Below, one piece after another: positions 1 to 7,361 of a stretch of DNA of 64,000 bases; position 1 is the stretch's first letter; every line of letters starts with the position of its first letter. Both the position numbers and the translations under genes were made by a program. The notes under the pieces were generated by a model that saw nothing but the letters and a program-made list of their open reading frames with translations, ran no database searches and was not told where the DNA came from. Source of the stretch: Pseudomonas marginalis (GTDB lineage: Bacteria > Pseudomonadota > Gammaproteobacteria > Pseudomonadales > Pseudomonadaceae); contig NZ_FNSU01000003.1 in the NCBI RefSeq assembly GCF_900105325.1, positions 1,240,001-1,304,000 of the forward strand, written 5' to 3'.

Positions 1-239
1 ATTGTGTAACCTTCTGCTAGCTTGGCTTGCAGTACACCCATAGCAACAATCAAACTACGCTCCGTAATTTGCTCTACAGCACCGTGAAAGTGCTTACGTG
101 GATACTGGCCGTTGTCATTCGGCTTTGCATCGTAGTCGTAGTCATTACCAGAGAAGCGGCCTTTGTAGGCCAATGTTTCCCATTCGATAAGTTGGACTAG
201 TTCTGCTTTGTCTGCTTTCTTGATTTGTAGCTGTGTCAT
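1..239 (-). CDS. Hypothetical phage protein, 3' end outside window
   Basis: An open frame runs leftward from an ATG at 239 to the window edge, giving about 79 residues that begin MTQLQIKKADKAEL. An AAGGA ribosome site sits about 8 bases upstream, in the ACAAGGAAAA context used by most genes of this prophage. The visible part is hydrophilic with an acidic/aromatic patch (DYDYDAK) and no signal or membrane segment. I do not recognise the family. It is the last visible member of a leftward cluster of small genes. Confidence 0.6.
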   Translation of the reverse strand, partial: MTQLQIKKADKAELVQLIEWETLAYKGRFSGNDYDYDAKPNDNGQYPRKHFHGAVEQITERSLIVAMGVLQAKLAEGYT

Positions 240-279
240 AATTTCTTTTCCTTGTATGAATATATTGGGCTGTGTACGT

Positions 280-501
280 TTAAAACGGGATGTTCTGGCT
301 GTGGCAGAGTTCTTGGTAATCAAGCAACTTGTCATCCTCATTATCGTCGGGATAACGGTTGTCACGAATAAATAGCATTGCGTTATGTCCCACACCACCA
401 TCGCTATCGAGGCTGGCTAGGAAGTCTGTACGCCACTGCTTATCGGACAGAGTTGTTAGTGTTCCAATGTCGATTTGTGTTTCTAGGCTAGTCATTGTCA
501 T
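280..501 (-). CDS. Hypothetical 73-aa acidic phage protein
   Basis: The protein begins MTMTSLETQIDIG and is acidic, with an NEDDK patch near its C-terminus. A longer reading from 543 is possible, but the ATG at 501 has a GAGGG ribosome site at proper spacing. The longer form would also overlap the neighbouring 30-codon gene (512-604), so I chose the shorter one. No domain is recognised. It follows the membrane peptide gene by 10 bases and is probably co-transcribed with it. Confidence 0.5.
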   Translation of the reverse strand: MTMTSLETQIDIGTLTTLSDKQWRTDFLASLDSDGGVGHNAMLFIRDNRYPDDNEDDKLLDYQELCHSQNIPF

Positions 502-511
502 TTCAAAACCC

Positions 512-604
512 TCAGTCAAATTTGCGACTGGCGACAACACCAACTAGAAAGCCGATTGCACAGAACGCAAAGCAGAGAGCAGCTACTGTGATTGGATCAA
601 ACAT
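512..604 (-). CDS. 30-aa single-pass membrane peptide
   Basis: The frame begins MFDPITVAAL and ends VASRKFD. Residues 4-25 are an uninterrupted hydrophobic stretch with Gly/Ala/Cys/Phe, followed by a basic-acidic tail, which is a typical single transmembrane peptide. Its ATG overlaps the stop of the upstream zinc-ribbon gene by 8 bases, and an AAGGAA ribosome site lies inside the end of that gene, suggesting translational coupling. The family is unknown. Candidate roles for a phage microprotein of this shape are lysis accessory or superinfection exclusion, but nothing here decides. Confidence 0.5.
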   Translation of the reverse strand: MFDPITVAALCFAFCAIGFLVGVVASRKFD

Positions 605-923
605 TCTTCATTTCCTTTTTCTTTAGGAGTGTGTACAGGATGGATTGTTTACGTGCTGCAAACTCTTCTGGGGTTTCAAGCCAGAGTGTGGCGAGTGCAC
701 CCATCTTTTCTGTATCAGTGAGTTTGTTGATCATGTTCAACATGTGTTCAGATGCAGCTTCAACAAAGTCAGCTACTGTAGTTGGTGTGGAGTGTTCGAC
801 AATGAACGTCTTAGCTCTCAGCTTCCTCATGCGGCATGCTGTAGAGCAGTGAACGTGGTTAGAGCGGGAAGCTAGAAAGCCTCGTTGACATACAATGCAT
901 GTCTTTCTTGTTGGCGTTGCCAT
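597..923 (-). CDS. Small zinc-ribbon phage protein (108 aa)
   Basis: The N-terminus carries CIVC (residues 9-12) and, after a basic loop, HCSTAC near 25-30, i.e. C-x2-C ... C-x3-C, a probable zinc-binding knuckle. A basic segment (RMRKLRAK) follows, then an acidic helical C-terminus. The start at 923 has an AAGGAAAA site upstream. The same cysteine layout recurs in the protein at 8263-8502. Nucleic-acid binding is the likely role (inference). It follows an intrinsic terminator (1008-1027), so its promoter should lie at about 930-1007. Confidence 0.65.
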   Translation of the reverse strand: MATPTRKTCIVCQRGFLASRSNHVHCSTACRMRKLRAKTFIVEHSTPTTVADFVEAASEHMLNMINKLTDTEKMGALATLWLETPEEFAARKQSILYTLLKKKEMKNV

Positions 924-1007
924 AGTGATCGTTTTCCTTGTACTTGAGTTGTGTATCTGGGCTGTTATGTTGTTACGTTAGTTGTGACGTTATTTCTCAC
1001 GGGCACA

Positions 1008-1027
1008 GAAAAAGAGGCTTTCGCCTC
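1008..1027 (-). terminator. Intrinsic terminator, leftward
   Basis: On the minus strand a 5-bp stem (GAGGC/GCCTC) capped by GAAA is followed directly by TTTTTC. It ends whatever is transcribed leftward from the promoter at 1663-1690 and separates it from the zinc-ribbon gene. Confidence 0.75.
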
Positions 1028-1176
1028 AGTCGCTGTTCAAGCAAGGAATATTGTGTGATTGGCTACCGAGCGTGGCTCAAGGTAGAACATCAGAAATAGA
1101 AGCAGTAACCGCACCACACTGCAAAGTGGTTCTTTCATCAACAGAGGCCAAAGCTAAGCGTGATGACGTGCGTTCA

Positions 1177-1292
1177 AGTAATCGCCAGCAACTTGATGGT
1201 ACTGTTCCGGGCATGAGAACCCTGCGGGAGAAACACCGAACGGTGAATTTGTATAATTAATTGTGAGTGGTCGCCAGCAACCCACGGTACTG
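1177..1292. repeat. Imperfect 27-28-nt direct repeat
   Basis: Copies at 1177-1204 and 1266-1292 share the core TCGCCAGCAAC followed by a variable triplet and GGTACTG. Spacing is about 88 bases. Both lie inside the putative non-coding unit, so they may be repeated RNA structure or protein sites. Confidence 0.55.
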
Positions 1293-1662
1293 CAACAAGC
1301 TGTAAGGCTTTGCGATACTCCGTAGAGAGTAGTTTTAGAATGTGTGACAGTGTTGAGCAGCTACTGTCAGAACTTTGGAGGGCGTAGGGATCAAGGGGAT
1401 GATCACGCTACAGTTGCTCACATGGCATCTAAAGCAGGAGTGAGGCCGCTACAGATGATTCTTGGAATGGGGCCAGTTATCTAACCAAACTGGAAAAGGG
1501 TGTTGTCTCAAAGGAGGATCAACAACACATCAGGGTAACGACTCCCGACTTAGAATTTTGGTTCTCATGGTTAGTTGTGAGGCCGTACATGAGGAAGCAG
1601 GAAGAACACGTGTGGAAAGTTGTAAGAACCACACATCTCTTTCTTCCCTAGCTCGTACTGTT

Positions 1663-1690
1663 AGTATAACACGGATGTTACAACTGTCAA
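1663..1690 (-). promoter_or_regulatory. Strong sigma70-type promoter, leftward
   Basis: The -35 TTGACA (1690-1685) and -10 TATACT (1668-1663) are separated by 16 bases. The 15-bp palindrome at 1699-1713 lies immediately upstream of the -35. No annotated protein gene follows; the first downstream signal is the terminator at 1008-1027. Confidence 0.65.
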
Positions 1691-1698
1691 TAGCGGCG

Positions 1699-1713
1699 TC
1701 ACAATTTTTGTGA
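1699..1713. promoter_or_regulatory. Palindromic operator TCACAA-TTT-TTGTGA
   Basis: A perfect inverted repeat abuts the leftward promoter at 1663-1690. Related half-sites (ATTGTGA/TCACAAT) recur near the promoters at 3132-3159 and 8661-8666 and at 3418-3431, suggesting a common prophage regulator. Confidence 0.45.
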
Positions 1714-1784
1714 TATTTTTGTATTTATTTTATTTCACATGTCAATTGTCATGGATTTTCTGTTGATGGGCACTACACCCCACA

Positions 1785-2072
1785 TCAGAACAAATCACAA
1801 GATTGAACGCCAGTATCACGACAAACCCTGTCCACCTCTACAGAGCCCCACTTGCTGACAAGTGCTTTAAGCTCGTTCTGAGAACGTAGGAGCCGCGTTA
1901 CAGCCCCAAGCTTACGAGAGTGTAGGATTTGCCCCACACAGTGCTGTACACGATCTGAGAGAGCTTGTGAAAGGCTGCCCTGCATAACTCCAATAACACC
2001 GTTTGTGATGGTGGTATTGGGCTTAGGCGTGGAAGCTGTGTTGTTGAGGGTCGCTGTGTTGATGTACTGCAT
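1785..2072 (-). CDS. Hypothetical phage protein (95 aa)
   Basis: The start at 2072 has a very strong TAGGAGG ribosome site, embedded in the end of the 334-aa gene, which it overlaps by 50 bases in another frame. This argues for a real, translationally coupled gene. The N-terminus is Thr/Asn-rich and disordered-looking (residues 5-25). The rest is helical with two Cys near the C-terminus (VCRDTGVQSC). No family recognised. A DNA-binding or partner role with the upstream HTH protein is only inferred from coupling. Confidence 0.6.
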   Translation of the reverse strand: MQYINTATLNNTASTPKPNTTITNGVIGVMQGSLSQALSDRVQHCVGQILHSRKLGAVTRLLRSQNELKALVSKWGSVEVDRVCRDTGVQSCDLF

Positions 2073-3027
2073 TGAATCCTCCTAGGCTGTAGTTGGCGAC
2101 GTTGGTGAACATATCATCAAACTCTTCTGTGTGTTGAGGGGCTGGTTGAGGTGTGAATTGTACGTTGAATACTGGTACATTGTCAATCACAACCGCTGGC
2201 TTTCTCACTACGATTGCGCTATCAGATGTGTTAACAACTTCTCTCTCAGCTTGTTCTACAGCATCGTAGAGTGCGTCAAAGGATTCTACACCTGCGTGAG
2301 GCTCTACAGTGCGTTGTTGGTAGCGTTGTACTGTAACTGGTAGCTCAGCATCAATTGCACTATCAAGAGCGTCTGTGAGGCTCAGGGAGCGCTCTAGCAA
2401 TACAGCTGTGTGTTCTGGGCTGTACTCTTTGATTGCCAGTTTCAGGATGTGGCGACGGGCTGCGTATTGTTGCTTACGCTGGGCTTCGCTGCTTTCTGTC
2501 TGGTTGGCGTCGTACCCAGTGGCGTACAGTTCCATGAAAGTGTTCACTTTCTCTTGAATCGCTTCTCCAAGCTCAAGGGCCAGAGTTTCAAGGGTGACAC
2601 GGGATGCTGTAGGCGCTTCATCACAGACCCAATCCATTACGAACATTGGGACAGAGGTTGTACCAGCGGCCAACACCTTGCAGCGCTCTTTGATGCGGTA
2701 GAGGTTATCTTTGCCGTAGTTGACCACGTACACGCCCTTCTCTTCATCCAGCTTGGAGCCGTAGACTTCAAAGCAGATGTTGCGTAGTTCGTAGTCCTTG
2801 ATTCCCTGTGGACGTACAGCCAGTGGGTAGACGCGGGATACTGCTAGGTCAAACTGGCTTGTAATTGCCTTGGTGATAACTGCTACGTCTTTCATGTGTG
2901 TGCGTACAAAGCGCTCTGGGAAGCCGGTTTCTTCCATGATGGCTGCTCTGCTCTTTCCTTGCTGACGCAGTTCTACAACCTTGGCGATGTTAGCTGCTGT
3001 TTGTTCCTGTGTGATCTTGACCTTCAT
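2023..3027 (-). CDS. HTH-containing phage protein, possible regulator or replication factor (334 aa)
   Basis: Residues about 12-45 (AKVVELRQQGKSRAAIMEET...) read as a helix-turn-helix of the kind found in resolvase-like and terminase-small-subunit N-termini. The middle is mixed alpha/beta without a motif I recognise, and the last 60 residues are Pro/Gln/His-rich and probably disordered. It has a dedicated promoter (TTGACA, 16 bp, TATTAT at 3159-3132) overlapped by an inverted repeat, which suggests autoregulation or control by the prophage repressor. The adjacent repeat-rich stretch 3160-3900 could be its binding region. Role inferred only. Confidence 0.6.
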   Translation of the reverse strand: MKVKITQEQTAANIAKVVELRQQGKSRAAIMEETGFPERFVRTHMKDVAVITKAITSQFDLAVSRVYPLAVRPQGIKDYELRNICFEVYGSKLDEEKGVYVVNYGKDNLYRIKERCKVLAAGTTSVPMFVMDWVCDEAPTASRVTLETLALELGEAIQEKVNTFMELYATGYDANQTESSEAQRKQQYAARRHILKLAIKEYSPEHTAVLLERSLSLTDALDSAIDAELPVTVQRYQQRTVEPHAGVESFDALYDAVEQAEREVVNTSDSAIVVRKPAVVIDNVPVFNVQFTPQPAPQHTEEFDDMFTNVANYSLGGFNAVHQHSDPQQHSFHA

Positions 3028-3131
3028 AATTTTTTCCTTCTAGCTTGATCTGTCCGTATCCCATACTCATGATGGCCTACCTCAGTGGTGGTTGTTGTGA
3101 GAGAGAATTCTTTTCCCCCCTACCTACACAT

Positions 3132-3166
3132 ATAATATCACAGGCTGTCCAGTTGTCAAGTGACAA
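3132..3166 (-). promoter_or_regulatory. Promoter with overlapping operator for the HTH gene
   Basis: Minus-strand -35 TTGACA (3159-3154) and -10 TATTAT (3137-3132) are 16 bases apart. The -35 lies within the inverted repeat TTGTCA-AG-TGACAA (3153-3166), followed by ATTGTGATATTG. A protein on this repeat would occlude polymerase. Confidence 0.6.
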
Positions 3167-3224
3167 TTGTGATATTGGGACATTATTGGTACATTTTCTG
3201 GTACAACTTCACACAGGGACGTTT

Positions 3225-3349
3225 TGTCCCAGCTTGCGAGAACCATATATGTAGGTTGGGACACGGGACATTCTGCCCCAGTCAATCACACCAAACCCAA
3301 TAAACACTGACTGTCCCAGCCGAGCGAACCATATTACTTAGGTTGGGAC
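3225..3349. repeat. Two tandem GTCCCA...TGGGAC stem-loop elements
   Basis: Element 1 (3225-3263) and element 2 (3312-3349) each start TGTCCCAGC, contain GCGA..GAACCATAT or GCGAACCATAT in the loop, and end GGTTGGGAC. The arms of each are complementary, so each can form a stem or a two-fold protein site. They are 87 bases apart, and GGGAC words also fill the flanks. They lie in a long stretch without genes next to the HTH gene, so an iteron-like or partition-like site is conceivable. Confidence 0.6.
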
Positions 3350-3909
3350 GTTAGGACGTTAGCACCAGTGGGAACCACTGAGAGGGATACAGCTTAGGGA
3401 GTTTGGGGGGAAAATAAATTGTGATAACAATTCCCCCAATAAAAGAAGGGTTACTTCTCAGACCTTCGGTCTAAGGTTTTGCACCAGATCAGAAGGTCAA
3501 GGGCTTTTCTTTTTAGGGTTGTTGGTTCTTGTGATAGGTTTTGTGTTGTTACTCCTTGAACAGATCACCCCTGTAAAGTCTCTTCTTGTAGGTGCGAACT
3601 CTTCATGGCTTCGCCATACGGGTATTACTTCTGTGTAGAGGATCACTCTTAGACCTTCGGTCTGTGCGTACCTTTCAAGAGGATTGTTGTGTTAGGAGTT
3701 TTCAAGATAAAACCCAACTACATTCAATCACTCTAAGAGCTTTCGCTCTTGATCCTCTGGGTTGGTGCAAAACCCTTGGAGTAACCCTCCTTGAGAAGTT
3801 TCTTATACAAAGCAAATCTGACAACCCCCTATAAACATTGACCTTAACCGCTAAAAACTTACCAACCGTAATGAGTTGGTGTGTTCTACGGGAGCTAGAA
3901 TTCCGCCCA
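3350..3909. other. Gene-poor stretch with repeated TTCG-capped mini-hairpins
   Basis: No convincing gene; the frames at 3592-3834 (+) and 3702-3926 (-) have no good ribosome site and the latter starts inside a terminator. The stretch holds the 13-mer AGACCTTCGGTCT twice (3460-3472, 3651-3663), ATGGCTTCGCCAT (3605-3617) and AAGAGCTTTCGCTCTT (3735-3750), plus an AATTGTGATAACAATT palindrome at 3417-3432. The hairpins probably stabilise or end transcripts. Confidence 0.5.
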
Positions 3910-3934
3910 CAAGAAAGCCCGCTCATGGCGGGCT
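3910..3934 (-). terminator. Intrinsic terminator of the tail-gene operon
   Basis: On the minus strand a 7-bp stem AGCCCGC/GCGGGCT with a 5-base loop is followed by TTCTT. It lies 7 bases after the stop of the Dit-like gene, the last gene of the leftward block 8502-3941. Confidence 0.75.
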
Positions 3935-3940
3935 CTCTGC

Positions 3941-4678
3941 TTACTCGTTGCTACCGTTGGCTCTGTAGTCTGTAGCACTCTTGCCGGTGTAGCTCGATGG
4001 TGCGTCAGCTGGGTTTGCCTTGGCCGGTGTGGTTGTAGACTTCCCATTCTGCTTACCCTTACTTCTGATCTTCACGTTGATGTTCTGAATCACAGCGTAC
4101 GACACCTGTTCAAACTCAAGGTTTGGAAAAATACCTTCACCTGTAGTTTCGTCTTCCTTGAAGTCAACACCAGTGAACACACAGTTAGTCCAGCTGTTAG
4201 GGATAGCACCACCATCATACTCAAAGAACGTGAACTCTTCTCGACTGGTGATCATTCTAACCAGTTCTTCCTTAACAGCTCTGGCTGTTTTGATTTTGCT
4301 TTGTGGAGTTACAAAAGCTTGAGGGATGCTGTCCTTTGTGAACTGTGCAATGACCTCTGGCAAAAACTTGTTGATGCCGCCTTGCTCGATAATTCCAACA
4401 GGATAAACTGTCTGAGTGTTGTTGATATAGTCCTTTCTATTCACAGCATCACTGATGAACGGACGGGACAAGTTGAAGTCAGCATCAGACAGAACCCCAG
4501 AGACTGTAAATCTAGGATTGTCGAAAGTTGTATGGTCTGTGACAAAAGCACCGCTTGCCATTGGGTGTTTAGAGACACTAGCGGAATACTTCTCTGTCAG
4601 TTGTGTGATTGCATCAAAGAAAATCACATCGTTGTTTGCTCGCATAATAGCGAACATGTTTGCACCGTAATTGGCCAT
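3941..4678 (-). CDS. Dit-like phage tail/baseplate protein (245 aa)
   Basis: Start at the ATG of MANYGANMF, with AAGGAA upstream; a 12-residue longer reading lacks a ribosome site. Residues 20-70 (SVSKHPMASGAFVTDH..., then RFTVSGVLSDADFN) match the pattern of the Dit-like N-terminal domain of phage tail proteins: a region demanding the analysed 'position/offset', then a beta-strand 'V-x-G-x(2)-SDA'. The last ~45 residues are Lys/Thr/Ser/Ala-rich and probably disordered. Dit-like proteins sit at the tail tip/baseplate interface. It is the final gene before a terminator. Confidence 0.65.
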   Translation of the reverse strand: MANYGANMFAIMRANNDVIFFDAITQLTEKYSASVSKHPMASGAFVTDHTTFDNPRFTVSGVLSDADFNLSRPFISDAVNRKDYINNTQTVYPVGIIEQGGINKFLPEVIAQFTKDSIPQAFVTPQSKIKTARAVKEELVRMITSREEFTFFEYDGGAIPNSWTNCVFTGVDFKEDETTGEGIFPNLEFEQVSYAVIQNINVKIRSKGKQNGKSTTTPAKANPADAPSSYTGKSATDYRANGSNE

Positions 4679-4809
4679 AGTTAAGTTCCTTGTATTGAAT
4701 CTTGGTGTGCACAAAGCCCCGCAAGCTCGCTGGAGCTGCGTTAGGGTTGTAATAGAGGCAATGTGAGGGGTGTGTTGCTAGAGAGGCTTATACGGCCTCT
4801 GGTGAGAAC

Positions 4810-5118
4810 TCAGACAACTTCGCTATGATTGATCGTCTGAGCTTTGTACATGTCTACAGGACGCCCACGAACAATTACGGTCCTTGGCTTGTCCAGTTGT
4901 TCAATGTAGTGACTTGGCTTGATGTGGCGAATCTCCCACAGCGTGGGGTTGGCTTCCATCCATCCCAGAGAGCGTACAAACGCCTTAGCGGCACGTTCTC
5001 TAGCTGGGGTAGACAAGCCCTCATGGTGTTGCTCAAGAAGGCTCATAAGCGATTCTGTAAGCGTTGGTGTTGGCTCTGCCACAGGCTTTGCTACATCATC
5101 AATAAGAATGTCTGTCAT
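4810..5118 (-). CDS. Hypothetical phage structural/assembly protein (102 aa)
   Basis: The ATG at 5118 overlaps the stop of the upstream gp10-like gene (ATGA), so it belongs to the same operon. The N-terminus is acidic and Pro-rich, residues 20-60 are helical, and the C-terminus has a basic beta region (RTVIVRGRPVDM). Family not recognised. By position it may be a neck or tail-completion partner. About 130 bases without a gene separate it from the Dit-like gene start. Confidence 0.55.
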   Translation of the reverse strand: MTDILIDDVAKPVAEPTPTLTESLMSLLEQHHEGLSTPARERAAKAFVRSLGWMEANPTLWEIRHIKPSHYIEQLDKPRTVIVRGRPVDMYKAQTINHSEVV

Positions 5119-5582
5119 ACCCTGTCACCAGCAAACTTGAACTTGACGCTCTCAAGCATCTTGCCTGTGTCGTACAACGGACGGTCAAAGCCTTTGGCCG
5201 CAATCGTCGCCAAGGAGTTAGAGCCGGGGTAGCTGGCAATGGTGGCTTTCATTTCACCAACCAACAACTTACCAACCATAGACATGATAGAGCGGGCACT
5301 ACCCTTTCCTGTGATAGAGGCTTGAGCCGCTTTGATCAACAGTCTCACCATCGCCTGTCTTGTTTGGGCGTTGTTAACTGTCTCTTTCATGAATGGGCGC
5401 TCAGGGTGAAACCTTGTTCCGTGTTCGTTCCAAGCTGCCACTGTTGCAACTGGCATTCCATCATCATACTTGTCTTCAAAGAAACCCACCTTTGCCTGTA
5501 GCTTGGCTAGGTTGGCTACTCTCCTAGCAAGATTTGCAAACCCTTTCATGTCCAACTTTGTAGAAACTGTAGTTGTAATCAT
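5115..5582 (-). CDS. HK97-gp10-like tail completion protein (155 aa)
   Basis: Features of the gp10/virion-morphogenesis family: an N-terminal helix, the segment VATVAAWNEHGT followed by PERPFMKETV (the NE-x-G-T ... PxRPF signature), and a C-terminal DTGKMLESVKFKF, matching the usual PLxDTGxLxxSI ending. Such proteins close the tail at the head-tail interface. Start and stop overlap both neighbours by four bases. I am confident of the family, less of the exact role in this phage. Confidence 0.8.
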   Translation of the reverse strand: MITTTVSTKLDMKGFANLARRVANLAKLQAKVGFFEDKYDDGMPVATVAAWNEHGTRFHPERPFMKETVNNAQTRQAMVRLLIKAAQASITGKGSARSIMSMVGKLLVGEMKATIASYPGSNSLATIAAKGFDRPLYDTGKMLESVKFKFAGDRV

Positions 5583-6028
5583 TTGCCGCCCCCGTTGTTG
5601 ATTGTTGGGTTGACGTTGATTACAGGGCTTGCATTCTGAATAACGCTTGTTCTCTTACTGGCTTCAACTCTTGCCCTAGCTTCCTCAGCCTCAGCTTGGG
5701 CCAGCTTACTCATAGCCCTTGGGTTGGCTTCATACATCAACCCTTCAAGCTTTCTAGTTGCCTTGTCAGTGAAAGCAACTTGAGCATTGATCTTGAATTC
5801 ACTGTCTTCAACCCTTTGCCTGAGGATGTACATGTTGTCTTCAACAGTGCTAACACGCTTTTCAACAATATCTTTCTGTACTCTGACGTTATCGTACTCG
5901 TATTCCTTCACCTTACCGCTGAAATAGAGTGGAGCTGATGCTACTGCAACTCCCATCACTACCCCAATGATAAGCATCTGTAGCCTGTTGATGGGAAGTT
6001 GAAACCATCCCTGCTTGTTATTATCCAT
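5579..6028 (-). CDS. Membrane-anchored coiled-coil phage protein (149 aa)
   Basis: The start at 6028 (MDNNKQGWF) has AAGGAA upstream; a 54-residue longer reading would overlap the previous gene. Residues 14-36 form one transmembrane helix (MLIIGVVMGVAVASAPLYF). Residues 40-125 are charged, heptad-like and Ala/Glu-rich, and the tail is Asn/Gly/Pro-rich. The topology (short cytosolic N-terminus, periplasmic coiled coil) resembles an inner-membrane spanin, but no partner o-spanin was seen and the position among tail genes is unusual for lysis genes. ATGA overlap with the gp10-like gene. Confidence 0.6.
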   Translation of the reverse strand: MDNNKQGWFQLPINRLQMLIIGVVMGVAVASAPLYFSGKVKEYEYDNVRVQKDIVEKRVSTVEDNMYILRQRVEDSEFKINAQVAFTDKATRKLEGLMYEANPRAMSKLAQAEAEEARARVEASKRTSVIQNASPVINVNPTINNGGGK

Positions 6029-6047
6029 GTGTTGTTCCTTGCTTTGT

Positions 6048-6464
6048 TTAGCCCAGATGTGCGCCCCCGTAAGAACGTTGTAGTGGTTGTGGACTGAATA
6101 GTGATAGGCGTTCTTGTAGAACACCATTGAAGAGTTCTCTGTTGCGTCCGTAAAAGAGTTCGATAGCCTCACCAGCAATGCCGATTTCAACAGCCTTTGT
6201 CATAAACTCCTCTACAGCTCCCAGCAGGAACATAGAGCCGGAGTAGCAAACAGTAATTGTGGTTCCTGTACGAAACCAAAAGAAGTGGTAGTTTGTTACA
6301 TCGGAATGTCTACGCTTGAGCATCATGTTAAAGTGTCGGCTCAATCGTCTAAGGTCAACTTGAGAGGATGGCTTGCCCCCTCCCCCGGATTCCTTTAGTT
6401 CGTAGATAGCGGAATGAAGCCCTTTAGATTGTAGGGCTTCGATGTGTCTTGTAATTCGGGACAT
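6048..6464 (-). CDS. Hypothetical phage protein (138 aa)
   Basis: It starts 2 bases after the upstream gene stop and ends 19 bases before the coiled-coil gene. Contains a four-Gly linker near residue 30, a basic patch (LRRLSRHFNMMLKRRHSD) and an aromatic stretch (YHFFWFRTG). No motif recognised. Its place between the chaperone-like gene and the membrane gene suggests a tail-assembly function only by association. Confidence 0.55.
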   Translation of the reverse strand: MSRITRHIEALQSKGLHSAIYELKESGGGGKPSSQVDLRRLSRHFNMMLKRRHSDVTNYHFFWFRTGTTITVCYSGSMFLLGAVEEFMTKAVEIGIAGEAIELFYGRNRELFNGVLQERLSLFSPQPLQRSYGGAHLG

Positions 6465-6465
6465 A

Positions 6466-7302
6466 TTACCCTCCGTTGGTTTTCGCTTGTCTCTCAGCTT
6501 CTTTTCTCATTTCAGAGTCTTCAAAGTAAATTCTCAATGCTGTCTCATTTGCATCAAATGCATCAGACACACTCATTGTTGTAGAAAGATCAGAGAGAGT
6601 TGCTAGAGGCTGGGAGCATCTGAGAATGTTGTAGATAACGTTAGATTGGCTGTACTTGTCACCAATGCCATCTAGGGAGCGTGGAGGCTGGATTGCACCA
6701 GCACCAGAGTAACCCTCTTTGAGAGAGAACCTTTCCTTAGTCCACAGATGCAGGAAGTTGTATTCAATTACAGCAGACAGCAGGTGTGCCACTTCTGGAA
6801 TGGTGAGGGTATCAACGTCTAGAGATTCATCGTTATAGGTGATGTATCTGAAAAACTCTTCAAACACAGTCTCTACATCAAGCTCCCTTGTTTGCTTCTC
6901 TGTCGCCTTGTAGTCGATTAGGTAGGACAGGGGCGACGGCACACGCTCTACAGCTTCGCTATGACGATCATCAAGCGTCTTGCCTGCCAACACTTCACGT
7001 ACGGTGAGCTTTCCAACTGGGCCAACGTCAGGCTGTATGAAGCGTTCGTATGTTTCGTCTGGCGCTGCAATCTTATCCAAGAACTGGCTAACAGCAAGCC
7101 AACGGCCATCAATCACCATACGCGGCAGTTTGTTGAAGGGATAAGGTAGTTTGTTATCAACAATAATGTGTTCTTGAGCAACGGCGAACGCCACAACGGC
7201 ATTACCATAACGCTCTAGGATTGCACAGCCTTCGGTTGCTGGGTGTTGTTTGATCTTGTAGACCTTATCGTCTACGGTGATTCTCTTTGTTTGAATAGCC
7301 AT
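6466..7302 (-). CDS. Phage tail protein, possible assembly chaperone (278 aa)
   Basis: A soluble mixed alpha/beta protein. The N-terminal beta region (KRITVDDKVYKIKQHPATEG) and the following helical part recall tail assembly chaperones, which have a 'ITVDGKxYxI/L' opening, but it is longer than most of those. The start has GGATTCC-type weak ribosome pairing (ATGGATTCCTTTTT on the plus strand, i.e. AAAGGAATCC). It lies directly downstream of the hub gene. Function tentative. Confidence 0.5.
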   Translation of the reverse strand: MAIQTKRITVDDKVYKIKQHPATEGCAILERYGNAVVAFAVAQEHIIVDNKLPYPFNKLPRMVIDGRWLAVSQFLDKIAAPDETYERFIQPDVGPVGKLTVREVLAGKTLDDRHSEAVERVPSPLSYLIDYKATEKQTRELDVETVFEEFFRYITYNDESLDVDTLTIPEVAHLLSAVIEYNFLHLWTKERFSLKEGYSGAGAIQPPRSLDGIGDKYSQSNVIYNILRCSQPLATLSDLSTTMSVSDAFDANETALRIYFEDSEMRKEAERQAKTNGG

Positions 7303-7361
7303 AATGGATTCCTTTTTATGTAAGCCGGGCTAGCTTGTTTGTTCTTTAAACAACGGTTCTT

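Larger units (their letters stand above)
1008..1656 (-). ncRNA. Putative ~650-nt non-coding transcript
   Basis: A near-consensus promoter (TTGACA, 16-bp spacer, TATACT on the minus strand) predicts a start near 1656, and the first good intrinsic terminator is at 1027-1008. No minus-strand frame of 60 codons exists between them; only tiny frames occur, e.g. a 21-codon one starting MCGSYNF near 1636. The interval has many local inverted repeats (for example TGTTGT/ACAACA around a loop holding AAAGGAGG near 1507-1516) and a 27-28-nt direct repeat. An untranslated RNA, an early leader RNA or an expression reservoir for very small peptides are all possible. Confidence 0.4.

Noticed and set aside
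1100..1700. tRNA genes
   Set aside because: I looked for cloverleafs because of clustered short stems, but found no GTTCGAATC-type T-loop or acceptor-stem pairing.
1051..1713. Plus-strand frames of 69 and 83 codons in the prophage gap
   Set aside because: No ribosome site, opposite to all prophage genes, and lying in a hairpin-rich stretch bounded by leftward promoter and terminator.
3417..3432. lac operator
   Set aside because: AATTGTGATAACAATT resembles the ends of lacO but lacks the central five bases; it fits better with the prophage's own TTGT/ACAA operators.
3702..3926. 74-codon minus frame
   Set aside because: Its start lies inside the operon terminator hairpin and there is no ribosome site.
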